Assembly (NCBI GenBank): GCA_030544225.1
Contig: CM060489.1
Span: 2,003,368-2,067,367 of the forward strand
Length of the DNA: 64,000 nucleotides
Source: Skeletonema marinoi
Taxonomy: Eukaryota > Bacillariophyta > Thalassiosirophyceae > Thalassiosirales > Thalassiosiraceae
Direction of reading: 5' to 3'
Shown: in pieces, positions 54,952 to 63,683 of the stretch
Numbering within the stretch: the stretch's first letter is position 1
Layout: every line of letters begins with the position of its first letter
Made by a program: the position numbers and the translations under genes
The notes under the pieces: generated by a model
Told to the model about the DNA's origin: nothing
Database searches by the model: none
The model's input: only the letters and a program-made list of their open reading frames with translations

Positions 54952-56088
54952 ATGGTCGTTTCATCGCACAGCGGCGTCGCCGCAATCAGCCTAGCCCTCC
55001 TCCTACTCCAAAATGTCAACGCATTATCCATCACCGAGTCCTCACGAGCCCAAACAGCTCGGTCTCGTCTATCAGAGGCATTTCGCTCACCATCCAAAAA
55101 GTTGACTCTTCATCCTGAAATTGTCCTACCCGAACCATCTGATCCAACCGCATTACTGCTACGAGCAAGTGAGGTTACTAAATTGAGCCAAGTCCTTCGA
55201 ACTAGAGCAAAGGCCAACGCTGTGTTTGTGGAGGGTACTGTGGATGCATTGGCACCAATGGGAAAAGAGCAGGAGGATGCAAGAGGAAACTTCCCTGGAC
55301 CCGTTCCTATTGTATACTCTTTGACTGATACTGCAAATCTTTCCAGCAGCTTGGAGGAATTGCAAACTGTGGATGGTGTAGAGGGTGTGATGTTATCATT
55401 CTTTGGAGGCAAGGAAATTGATAGTGTTGATGCCTACCTAGAAGAAGCAAAGGATTCTGCTATTACCGATATGTGTAGTGCAATTTGGGATGCTGGACTA
55501 CAACCCATACCTGAACTTGTATTGTCTCCAGGGTCAGAATGGTCCGAAGAGGATGTAGAGCGATTGGTGGATGCTGTCAAGGATACGTGTGGTGGTTTGG
55601 ATCCAGTTTCTATCGTATTTACCAATGGAGAGACGGCCGATAGTGAAGAAGAAGAAGAATCGAACGAGGAAGAGGAAGAAGAGGATTCAACACCAGCACT
55701 TTCTATACCTGCTTCTGTCTCGAAGCGAACTGCGTTTATTGGATCTATCCGCACAAATGCTGGAGGTGGAAGAATGAACCTAGCAACCTCACAACTCTCT
55801 ACTGATAAGTTCAATGGTGCATTCCTCCGTGCTGATTGCGTCCCTGGATATCGATTGAATCCCGATCTTAACGTTGTTGGAGGTTTCTGGAGTGCTGCCA
55901 TGGGAGACCTCAAGAGTTTGAAGAGTAAGAACTTTTCGTTCCGATCCAAGGTGAAATTAGAAAAGGATGTTCCAATGGAATGGTATAATTATCAGAAGGA
56001 TATTATGGACAGCGGAGCATTAGGAAAGCCTAGTGGTGGACCAGATCCAACCCTCAATTCAGAAGGCGGTGATTACAAGGGTTTCTAA
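54952..56088 (+). CDS. Plastid or secretory protein of unknown function, possibly TIM-barrel-like
   Basis: 378 residues from the Met at 54952, which opens a signal peptide (MVVSSHSGVAAISLALLLLQNVNA|LSI). An in-frame upstream start at 54910 adds 14 codons ahead of it and is less likely. The body alternates strand- and helix-like blocks (NAVFVEG, VPIVYSLTD, GVEGVMLSFF, AGLQPIPELVL, DPVSIVFT, RTAFIGSIR, GAFLRAD), which recalls a beta/alpha barrel. I cannot match it to a family with confidence. An acidic run (EEEEESNEEEEEE, near residue 240) interrupts it. The C-terminal ends DYKGF. A copy of ttacaagggttt occurs again about 110 bp downstream of the stop. Confidence 0.65.
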   Translation: MVVSSHSGVAAISLALLLLQNVNALSITESSRAQTARSRLSEAFRSPSKKLTLHPEIVLPEPSDPTALLLRASEVTKLSQVLRTRAKANAVFVEGTVDALAPMGKEQEDARGNFPGPVPIVYSLTDTANLSSSLEELQTVDGVEGVMLSFFGGKEIDSVDAYLEEAKDSAITDMCSAIWDAGLQPIPELVLSPGSEWSEEDVERLVDAVKDTCGGLDPVSIVFTNGETADSEEEEESNEEEEEEDSTPALSIPASVSKRTAFIGSIRTNAGGGRMNLATSQLSTDKFNGAFLRADCVPGYRLNPDLNVVGGFWSAAMGDLKSLKSKNFSFRSKVKLEKDVPMEWYNYQKDIMDSGALGKPSGGPDPTLNSEGGDYKGF

Positions 56089-56286
56089 GAGCTTTCGCAA
56101 TGATAATAAAGAAAGTCGTTAAATGCTACTATGATATTAACTAGCTGCTCATCTTTCGCGTGTTCTTTCAACTCCAGATTACAAGGGTTTGTAGACATGT
56201 GAGATGGACCAAGTCAAGCAAGTAAATCGCTGATAAATGCTACTTTGATATTTACTAGCTCTTTAGCTTTACATCATCTCTCTCTC

Positions 56287-57396
56287 TCAAATCCACTTGA
56301 CCTCTCTTCTGGGGCCTGGCAATCCTGATGGCCTGTTTGCAGTTAGCTTTATCCTCTTCTGTGTCGAATCCACATCAAGAACCCATACTCGTACCCTATC
56401 CCCAACGCGCATGAATTCCTTTGGATGAGCTCCCTTAACTTCCCCAAACAATGGGTGGTCCATAAAATGCATGAATCCTCGCACAACAGCACCTAATTCA
56501 ATGTAGGCTCCATAATCAGTGACACGGCGGATCTCACCCCAAAGTTCATCGTCAACTTCAATTTCATCCAATTGTATCCTATCATCTTCGTCTTCATCTA
56601 TCATGTGTTTATTCAAAACATTCTCTTCTTGCAATACTTCCTCTGGGAGCATTGTCAACTGCAACTTTTTGGCACCAGGATCCATTCGGACAATTCGTAC
56701 CTCGACATCATCTCCTGGTGCCAAAAACTTTCGAGGGTGGTCCACGAATTCATCTCGGGAAATTTGACTTACGTGAAGTAATCCATCGACCTCCGATCCA
56801 ATATCAACGTACGCTCCAAAGCTGGTGAGGGAAATAACCCTCCCAGGCACAGTTTCACCAGGATTCAAGTCAGCCAGCTTGGTACGTGTTTTATCATGAG
56901 TAGGTTTTTCACGGGTAACATATTTGTCAAATTTTGACTTCTTCTGCATCTCTCTATATTGGGAATATAAGCGTCGCTTCTTCGCTTCGGCTGGCTCTCT
57001 CCTCTTTTTATTACGAATGGCACGTTCTTGTGCCTCTTTGACAATACGTGCCTTGATCTTGGGGTTGAGTGATCCCCATCGTGACATTGCTTTTTCCTTC
57101 TTTGGTTCAATATCAGATGCTTTGAGAGATGGTGCACCCCAATTACTGTCACTATCGTCTTCGTCGGAATAGAGAACTTCATCGTCGCCATCATCTAGCC
57201 TTGGGCCGAACATTGAGTCAATGGTATCTCCATCAGTGGCCGATCGAATCGAGGTTGATGATACAAGTACTGCATATCTTCGTTGGTTTAAGATTGTCGA
57301 TGCTGCCGATTGAAATGCATATGCATCATGTCGTAATATAAATAGTAGTACAAAGGATGCTGCAATAGCAGTGCTGTATAGCGATGATGCTGCCAT
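56287..57396 (-). CDS. Plastid-targeted protein with two S1 RNA-binding domains
   Basis: The Met at 57396 is chosen because it begins a signal peptide and plastid motif (MAASSLYSTAIAASFV... RHDAYAF|QSA); an upstream in-frame Met would put 38 charged residues before it. A basic helical linker (KARIVKEAQERAIRNKKRR) precedes two S1 domains: GETVPGRVISLTSFGAYVDI...DGLLHVSQISRD and ELWGEIRRVTDYGAYIELGAVVRGFMHF, each of about 70 residues. S1 domains of this type bind RNA and occur in plastid ribosomal protein S1 and in plastid translation or RNA-stability factors. Two domains plus a basic linker fits a translation-associated factor rather than S1 itself. The divergent partner is the Derlin gene, with a MITE between them. 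Confidence 0.85.
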   Translation of the reverse strand: MAASSLYSTAIAASFVLLFILRHDAYAFQSAASTILNQRRYAVLVSSTSIRSATDGDTIDSMFGPRLDDGDDEVLYSDEDDSDSNWGAPSLKASDIEPKKEKAMSRWGSLNPKIKARIVKEAQERAIRNKKRREPAEAKKRRLYSQYREMQKKSKFDKYVTREKPTHDKTRTKLADLNPGETVPGRVISLTSFGAYVDIGSEVDGLLHVSQISRDEFVDHPRKFLAPGDDVEVRIVRMDPGAKKLQLTMLPEEVLQEENVLNKHMIDEDEDDRIQLDEIEVDDELWGEIRRVTDYGAYIELGAVVRGFMHFMDHPLFGEVKGAHPKEFMRVGDRVRVWVLDVDSTQKRIKLTANRPSGLPGPRREVKWI

Positions 57397-57559
57397 GGTT
57401 TTATTTGGGGAGTTTTGTGGCGATGGGCGATGTGAAAAGCATTCGTTTGATGGCCGCTGCCATGAAGCGTCTTTCCGCCGCACCACTATTTTTCTCAGTA
57501 ACACTTCCACGTAAACAGTTACGCGATGACGCCCGCGGTGAAAGGGATTGAAGCACGGC

Positions 57560-58281
57560 TAGCCATTAGGGGATTAAGCGGCTTAAAAATGCTGTTATTT
57601 CAGACGAAACCTTAAGCGCCGCTTAAGAATGGCATCTTCACGGGATAGGTCAATGAATCGGGGTAATAATGTGCTCTTTTAAAGTCATACATGCACCTCT
57701 GAGACCTATTAACATCATTTAAAGTGAGAGTTATCAGGTCGATCTCAGTACATTCCAGTTTTCGTCTTCTGAGGTAATCTTGGTTCTCGGCCCCACTTCT
57801 CCATAGCTGCCACAGAGCCAGTGCGGGTGTATTGCAACTGCTTGAAGTGATCAATACATTGTCTAATTTCTTCGGTTTGTGTTATCATCATATGCCGCTA
57901 ACTTAATCACCAATATCAACCCAAAAAGAAGGTCGAAGATAATGCAGATGTCTTAAAAGGCACAGGACAGCAAGGAAAATACACTCTATCTGGCCAACAG
58001 TTAAAGCCTTCTCCAGGTTCTATTGCAGCTCAAACTCTTAGCAAGCTCAGAAATGGTTGCCAGAACACTTGCTTCGTACCTCGCCTGGCATTTTTGACCA
58101 TCCCCGCACTCAATTCTACAGTTTACTTTGGCATCCAAACTCTTTCAGATTACTGTCACATGATGACGTGTCAATGTTTCTCGTACATTTCTACGGTAGG
58201 AATAGTATGTATAGCCGCTTAAGTTATCGCTTAAAAAGTAAGGTTTGGGAGCTCCGGAGGCGCTTAATCCCCTAATGGCTA
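57560..58281. mobile_element. Non-autonomous hAT-like DNA transposon, 722 bp, 8-bp target duplication
   Basis: Perfect terminal inverted repeats of 21 bp begin TAGCCATTAGGGGATTAAGC at both ends. They are flanked by a perfect 8-bp direct repeat agcacggc at 57552-57559 and 58282-58289. Close to both ends, further copies of cgcttaa/ttaagcg occur in both orientations, the subterminal repeats common in hAT elements. No transposase frame was found; one 80-codon frame inside (57612-57854, minus) has no recognisable domain. The perfect ends suggest a fairly recent insertion. Confidence 0.93.
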
Positions 58282-58430
58282 AGCACGGCAAACAGCAACG
58301 AAGGCAAACAACAATAACAGTGCTTCTCACTATCATAGGAGTGGAAGCTTTTGTGTTAGGCAGGCAATAGTTAAGGGCTCGTACAGTTGGTAATAGTGTG
58401 ATCACATCAAGTCATTACAACAAATATAAA

Positions 58431-59402
58431 ATGCATCAGATGCACAAAACTCTTTTGATGATAGCATATGCATTCGTGCTGCTCATGGCGGCCAGTGCTA
58501 GATCTATCCCACAACCTCCTTCCTTTATTAGAATACAAAACAACAAGCTGCAACTAGAAGATGGCAGAGTATCAGCAATTCTGTCATCAATCCGAGGAGG
58601 AGCATTCGATGACGACACCGATGATGATGATTACGACTTTGACGAATCTGATTTCGACTTTGATGATGATGACATGTTTGATTTTGACGCTGCCGAAGAT
58701 GACTTTGGTGATGATAACACCCTCACGCAGATAGTCGAAGCATACCACAAAACACCCCCTCTGACCAAGGCATATTTGACTGCTTCATTCGGTGCTGCTC
58801 TCTTGGGATATGTGAGCAACAAGAATGACTTTCCGTCGATACTGCAACTGGATTGGAAACCAATATTGACAAAATTACAGATTTGGAGACCTCTTACGGC
58901 CTTTCTCAACTTTGGACCATTGGGACTTGGGTACCTCATGACGGCGCACTTTGTATGGACGTACATGTCCACGTTAGAAAGATTAAATCACAGCAATCCC
59001 TATGATTTCTGGCTCATGATGCTATTCGGATCAGTCATGATGGTGGGGGGATATACCATGTTGGGATTGAGTCCACGATTCTTAGGGCACAACTTGAGTA
59101 CATTCCTCGTATACGTGTGGAGTCGGTACCATGAAGGACTAGAAGTCAACATGTTCGAACTCTTCAATACTCGGGCAGAGTTACTGCCCTGGTTCTTCTT
59201 GGGACAAACATTCTTGCTCGAAGGAGAGGTGCCAATTCTTGACTTTTTGGGGATTGTCTTTGGTCATATTTATCATCATTACAAAACTACCAATGTGTTA
59301 CGGACGCCTCGTTTCGTTATTCAGTGGTACAATGGGGACAATAAATATGCTCAGATGCTGAGAGAGAAATACAAGGATATATCATCCGATTTTGAGATGT
59401 AA
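58431..59402 (+). CDS. Derlin (Der1-like) with leader peptide, possible SELMA component
   Basis: The first ATG, 58431, opens a signal peptide (MHQMHKTLLMIAYAFVLLMAASA|RSIPQ). After a linker containing SSIRGGAFDDD and a long Asp/Phe-rich acidic stretch, the Derlin membrane domain follows: LQIWRPLTAFLNFGPLGLGYLM, LFGSVMMVGGYTML, FLGHNLSTFLVYVWSRYHEGLEVNMF, LLPWFFLGQTFLLEGEVPILDFLGIVFGHIYHHY and RTPRFV. Ordinary ER Derlins have no cleaved leader. In diatoms a second, symbiont-derived set (sDer1) carries one and sits in the periplastid membrane as part of the SELMA protein importer. The +1 residue here (Arg, not Phe) fits periplastid rather than stromal delivery. This assignment is inference. Confidence 0.85.
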   Translation: MHQMHKTLLMIAYAFVLLMAASARSIPQPPSFIRIQNNKLQLEDGRVSAILSSIRGGAFDDDTDDDDYDFDESDFDFDDDDMFDFDAAEDDFGDDNTLTQIVEAYHKTPPLTKAYLTASFGAALLGYVSNKNDFPSILQLDWKPILTKLQIWRPLTAFLNFGPLGLGYLMTAHFVWTYMSTLERLNHSNPYDFWLMMLFGSVMMVGGYTMLGLSPRFLGHNLSTFLVYVWSRYHEGLEVNMFELFNTRAELLPWFFLGQTFLLEGEVPILDFLGIVFGHIYHHYKTTNVLRTPRFVIQWYNGDNKYAQMLREKYKDISSDFEM

Positions 59403-59435
59403 GGTATAAATGTATATGAATATAGATAGAAAGCT

Positions 59436-60302
59436 TTAACTCTTGAACAAGTTATTGTATCGTTGCAAGAAGACTTTATCTGCATCATCGGTATAGTGGG
59501 AGTTTTTGACAAATTGTACAATCTCTTTCAGTTGCAGTTCTTGTTTTGCTGTCAAGAATGATAGTGCCAAGTCGAACCTTCCACAACCTGTCATTGCCTC
59601 GAGCCAGCTTGAAATGAACTTCGTCGTGTGTGGCTCGCTCAATAACTCGGCGACGAGATCGTCATTGTGACCACTCTTATCCCTTGCAATGCTCATTAGT
59701 AGGTGCAATGCGCACACAATATCTCCTACTACATCGCTGTCAATATCCGTTGAGAAATATTGCTGGCATGTCGTTTCTGGTACTTCCTCTAAATGTACCA
59801 AGAACATCAGGGTATCGCGTGCCGATGATGAGCATTGCCGTTTCCAACGAGCTAAAAAGTTGTACGCGTCCCTTGATGATTTATTCGAGGAACGATTGAC
59901 TTTGCTTCCCTGACTCTTTGTCGTTACTTCTACGTTCTTCTGCTTGTCGTCGTCATTTACAACAACTTCTCCATCCTTCTTCTTCTCGTCAATGTAGCCA
60001 TCGAGACATCCGATACCACTCTGCACTGTGGATGCTCCATGAACAGTTCTATTGCGAAACGTTGACGTTGGGAGCGAACCAGAACTCCCATTGAACAGAC
60101 TAGAAACATCACGTCCAGATATTGGTTTCAGCTGTGAGACCGATACGAAATTCTTGAACTCATCATAATCAAGGCTGCCATGTAGGGCTCGTTTTTTCAT
60201 GCCGTCCTCGGCCCTCGACTTGGAGTAAATTGCCATATCCTCCCTCACCTGCCGTTCTAGCAATGACGTGTTGAGGGATCCATCTTTATTGATTGCACTC
60301 AT
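59436..60302 (-). CDS. CCDC103: CCDC103-like dynein arm assembly factor
   Basis: 288 residues. The N-terminus LLERQVREDMAIYSKSRAEDGMKKRAL... LDYDEFKNFVSVSQLKPISGRDV matches the coiled-coil start of CCDC103 and its YEEF...SHLKPL block. The C-terminal half (TLMFLVHLEEVPE, QQYFSTDIDSDVVGDIVCALHLLM, WLEAMTGCGRFDLALSFLTAKQELQLKEIVQF) matches its helical RPAP3-type domain. The middle is disordered. CCDC103 helps load outer dynein arms onto ciliary doublets. Among diatoms only centric species make flagellate sperm, so this gene hints at a centric lineage. The match is by memory of the family and should be checked by profile search. Confidence 0.7.
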   Translation of the reverse strand: MSAINKDGSLNTSLLERQVREDMAIYSKSRAEDGMKKRALHGSLDYDEFKNFVSVSQLKPISGRDVSSLFNGSSGSLPTSTFRNRTVHGASTVQSGIGCLDGYIDEKKKDGEVVVNDDDKQKNVEVTTKSQGSKVNRSSNKSSRDAYNFLARWKRQCSSSARDTLMFLVHLEEVPETTCQQYFSTDIDSDVVGDIVCALHLLMSIARDKSGHNDDLVAELLSEPHTTKFISSWLEAMTGCGRFDLALSFLTAKQELQLKEIVQFVKNSHYTDDADKVFLQRYNNLFKS

Positions 60303-60585
60303 TGCTCCAATGATGGCACCGTCGACTTCTTATAATATGAATGCGATGAAGTCGGTGTCGTCATTTTCATTGCTCGACGAGAACAGAAAATTTGAATTCT
60401 CCGCTAGATGAAGATTTTGTCGTCCTAGGGACACGGGACAAAATGAAAAAGTTCAAACTGATCACTCACGAGTACGATAATAAAAATTTATGCTCTTAAC
60501 TACTCTTCTTTAGCATGCAATGTAAACCACAGCTTTAGAACTTGTTTCCCATCATAGTTGTTGTCGTCGTATTACCACCGTCTGT

Positions 60586-61612
60586 TTATGTATCCCCAGC
60601 AGCAGCAGTCTCGGCCTCAACCTCAGCAATAACAGCCTTGGCCTCCTCTTCCGACAAAGTCTTGTGTACACACGTTCCATCCTCATCCAATGACATGACA
60701 AACAACTCCAATTTCTCTGGTGACGCCACTGCCCCATCCATTGTCTTATTGAGTACTTTCACAGCCAAACGACACGCCTCGGCAACATTTGGCATTTCAA
60801 TCTCAGGCCCAGCCGCCTCATCAGTCTTCATTTCATCATCCCCCTCCTTCTTTGTCCCATAGTCAGTTTTGAGCAAACTCTTCCCCGCTTGATTATTCGC
60901 CCCTATGACAGTCGCCTTCCACCCACTGTAATTCCCACTAGGGTCCGATTGGTACAATTGAAATCCATGAGTTTCATCATACCCCGCAAACAAGAACGCG
61001 ACTCCAAAGGGACGTAGTCCTCCGTATTGAGTGTATGCCTGTTTGTAGTTACAGACGTGTTCGACGAGGTTTTCAATGGGGATTGGTTCTTGGTATTGAT
61101 ATTCGTACCGTCCGGCGCGGAGACGTGCTTGATCGATGAGGATGTTGGCGTCGGCGGTTAGGCCGGCGACTGTGCAGGTTGCGTGGCCGCAGAGTTTGTA
61201 TGTCTTTTCTGATGTCTGTGTATTATGAATGGATCGTGTTATTTATTTGATGTGTGAAGTTATTGATATTATCGTGTTGGCAAGATCATTGTTTATAGAT
61301 CATTCATCACATGAGAGGCAAAGTGAAAGTGATGAGATGAGCAAAGATATCAAATGAATAAAAATAAAACAGCGACAGTACATTCAGGACAAAGCCAATC
61401 AACCCAAATGAACAACATTGAATGCAACGTACCCTCGCAGGAGCCAAGAGCCCACTAGTAATTTTCCTCTCGGAGGCCATAACCACACCATCCTTGGCCA
61501 ATATGCCCACACTCGTTCCGGCGTTGTTGATCGCCTCAATGGCGTATTCTACCTGATGTAACCGACCCTCGGGGGAGAAGGTTGTTGTCGATGAATCGTA
61601 ACGGCGTGCCAT
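60586..61612 (-). CDS. PSMA4: 20S proteasome subunit alpha type 4 (alpha3)
   Basis: A subunit of the outer ring of the 20S proteasome. The start chosen is [24 protein letters not shown], the conserved alpha-subunit N-terminus that gates the pore, rather than the upstream in-frame start. A GT-AG intron (61216-61432, 217 bp) splices GLLAPAR to [11 protein letters not shown]. Then come [67 protein letters not shown] and [16 protein letters not shown]...TFSPEGRL and SDPSGNY point to the alpha3/PSMA4 group. It has an insertion with an acidic stretch ([15 protein letters not shown]) and a long acidic C-terminus. No frame breaks seen. Confidence 0.92.
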
Positions 61613-61935
61613 TGTTATTGTTATTTGATAGTATCTATCAGGAAGCAACGTGCTACGATCGTTTTGCTATCGTTTTGGCAACACAAAGATCCTCAAAGAT
61701 GGCCGTCGAAAACGGGCAAAGGGGGGCTTGGGGGCTCCCAAAACCTAAAGCGGGAGTTTTTTATCTAGTTGCTTCTAGAAGGGCAGGGGGGAATCCCCCC
61801 ATATTGGAAGAGCTGGCCCCCTATCCAAAGGCCTAAAACGGGGGCTGAAAAGTCGCAATGTCCATGGAGTCCCTATTGTAAAGACATTGCCGCCGGCCAC
61901 CATGGCACAAAAACACTTCATATCAATTCAAAATA
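61613..61935. other. Divergent intergenic region holding a MITE
   Basis: About 320 bp between the start codons of the proteasome gene (minus) and the membrane protein gene (plus). A MITE-like repeat lies inside. No further feature was seen. Confidence 0.5.
61718..61835. mobile_element. Degenerate MITE related to the one at 39880
   Basis: About 118 bp. The right part (ggggggaatccccccatat, ggccccctatccaaaggcct) matches the right half of the 39880-40061 element in order. The left end is worn: a run of g and c after aaag stands where taggcc would be. A near-perfect 8-bp flank repeat (aaacgggc at 61710-61717, aaacgggg at 61836-61843) supports the same kind of insertion. It lies in the divergent promoter region of PSMA4 and the 61936 gene. 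Confidence 0.7.
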
Positions 61936-63661
61936 ATGGCCGCCGCCAACACGCCGCCACCGCCCAGCACAGGCAACAACTCCTCGTCCATGAACACCCT
62001 CGCGCAGCAGCTGCTTCACAAGCCAGCATTCAAAAAGCTCGCCGTGATAATATTAACCTTCATTCCGGCCTTTATTGGGCTGTCCATAATTAATGTCATT
62101 TTCACACATGCGTTTGTGGTATCGTCGTATTTATTTGGTGCCACCACCACTACCACTCCTGCTGCATTATCCAGTGGTGGTGTCATTGGCGGCGACAGTG
62201 GTAATGTAGCAGCAATTTCAAAAAGAGCCAAAGAGCAAGGCAGTAAAAAACAAGTCAAGACAGTCTATGTGCCACCGACCCAGCAGGATTTGGAAAACAT
62301 ACTCATCGAGTTGGAATCTTCCGAGCCACTTCCCAACTCTAGCAATATTATCAATAATGGAGAGAGCGCGGTCAATCGTGTCAAATCTGCAATTGCCTCA
62401 CTGCAATCTCTCACGGATCAAAAGACCAATAGAGATGCCACCGCATTGAAAGATATGGACGAGTTGACGGAGGCATATGAATCTTTTGTCACGCGATTCG
62501 AAGAGGACATTGCTCATTATCATGCCAATGAAGGAGAAACAGAAGTACAACAATTGGAATACCTACCACAATTTATGAAGCGCAAGTCACTCCTAGATTT
62601 GGATAGAGGTGCAATGGAGGATTTATTTGAGGATGTTGTGTCAGATTTGAATGTGCTGTTGAAGGATGATGTCATCTTGCGTAACCCCAATCAGGCGCTG
62701 ATGAAGTTGTTGAGCAGTAATGAGTCGAATGATAATGTTGCATCATCCTGTGATGCAACATTCCTTGACCTTGCTGAAGGGAAATCCGACGCCAGAACTC
62801 GAAGCTGTCGTTGCACCCAAAACGACTGCAACAGCATCACCAGTGCACAAGCCAGTTATTACGGAAGATACGGCACGAGAATCTGATCTATATGAACGAA
62901 TTGATTCCATCAAGGAAATATTATCACGTCGAGAACTATCCGGAGATAAGAATCCGATTGATGATGAAGGAGTTGCCGGAATACGTTCGCAAGTCGCTGC
63001 GGTGGTGTCGACTCTACTGGAGAACCGAAAGGCTGCACTTGATGCATCGAAAGGAATACAACAAGCACTTGTTGGAAGAGACGTCATTGGCTTCCATTGA
63101 GTCTTCTCCAGAGGAAGATGCGGATGATACAATGTGCGCATCACCAGTAATGGTGGAGAAGATGGTACAGCGAGGACTTGATTCGATACGTAGTCAAGCT
63201 GATTTACAGTCGACATTGATAACGACTGTATTTAGGCGTCGTGGCGGATGAAGAGTGAGGATGACGATTTCAAGCAGATAATGGTTGCCCTCGACGAGGA
63301 AATGAGTGACATTGATGTACCAAGGATTGATTTCAGTAAGAAGAGTGGTGGGGAAGAGGCGAGCAAAAATATGCCACCAAAATCAGATAAGAGGAAGACC
63401 CTGTCGTATGTGGTCGATGGTCCTTTACTCCATCAAGGATTAGCAGGCTCGATCGATTCATTTGTTGAGTTGATCTCCGGGTACAATGATTATGTGGATG
63501 AGTTCTTTGATTACATCATGAGCCGACAGGGTGTGTCGGTAGGCGCAGCAACCGCGGATAGTATTTCCAATCTCATGAGAAAGGTTCCATTGCCAGAACT
63601 GGAGAAACTTCGTCAATCTGGAATACTGGGTGGCCGGATAAGGAGTTTGGTAGAGGAGTAA
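61936..63661 (+). CDS. Membrane protein of unknown function (frame-broken)
   Basis: The N-terminus has a hydrophobic segment (LAVIILTFIPAFIGLSIINVIFTHAFVVSSYLF, residues about 36-68) after a Pro/Ser-rich start without a cleavable signal, so it is probably a membrane-anchored protein. The long C-terminal part is helical and charged (QQDLENILIELESSEP, GAMEDLFEDVVSDLNVLLKDD, VDGPLLHQGLAGSIDSFVELI). It passes through three frames: an extra base near 62770, another near 63070, and a -1 or +2 change near 63240. Conserved, even composition continues across these, so error is likely. I recognise no family. Confidence 0.6.
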
Positions 63662-63683
63662 TAGTATATACATGATATTCAGC

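Noticed and set aside
57612-57854. 80-codon frame inside the hAT-like element as a transposase remnant
   Set aside because: No DDE residues, BED finger or dimerisation motif is visible, and the frame is short enough to occur by chance.
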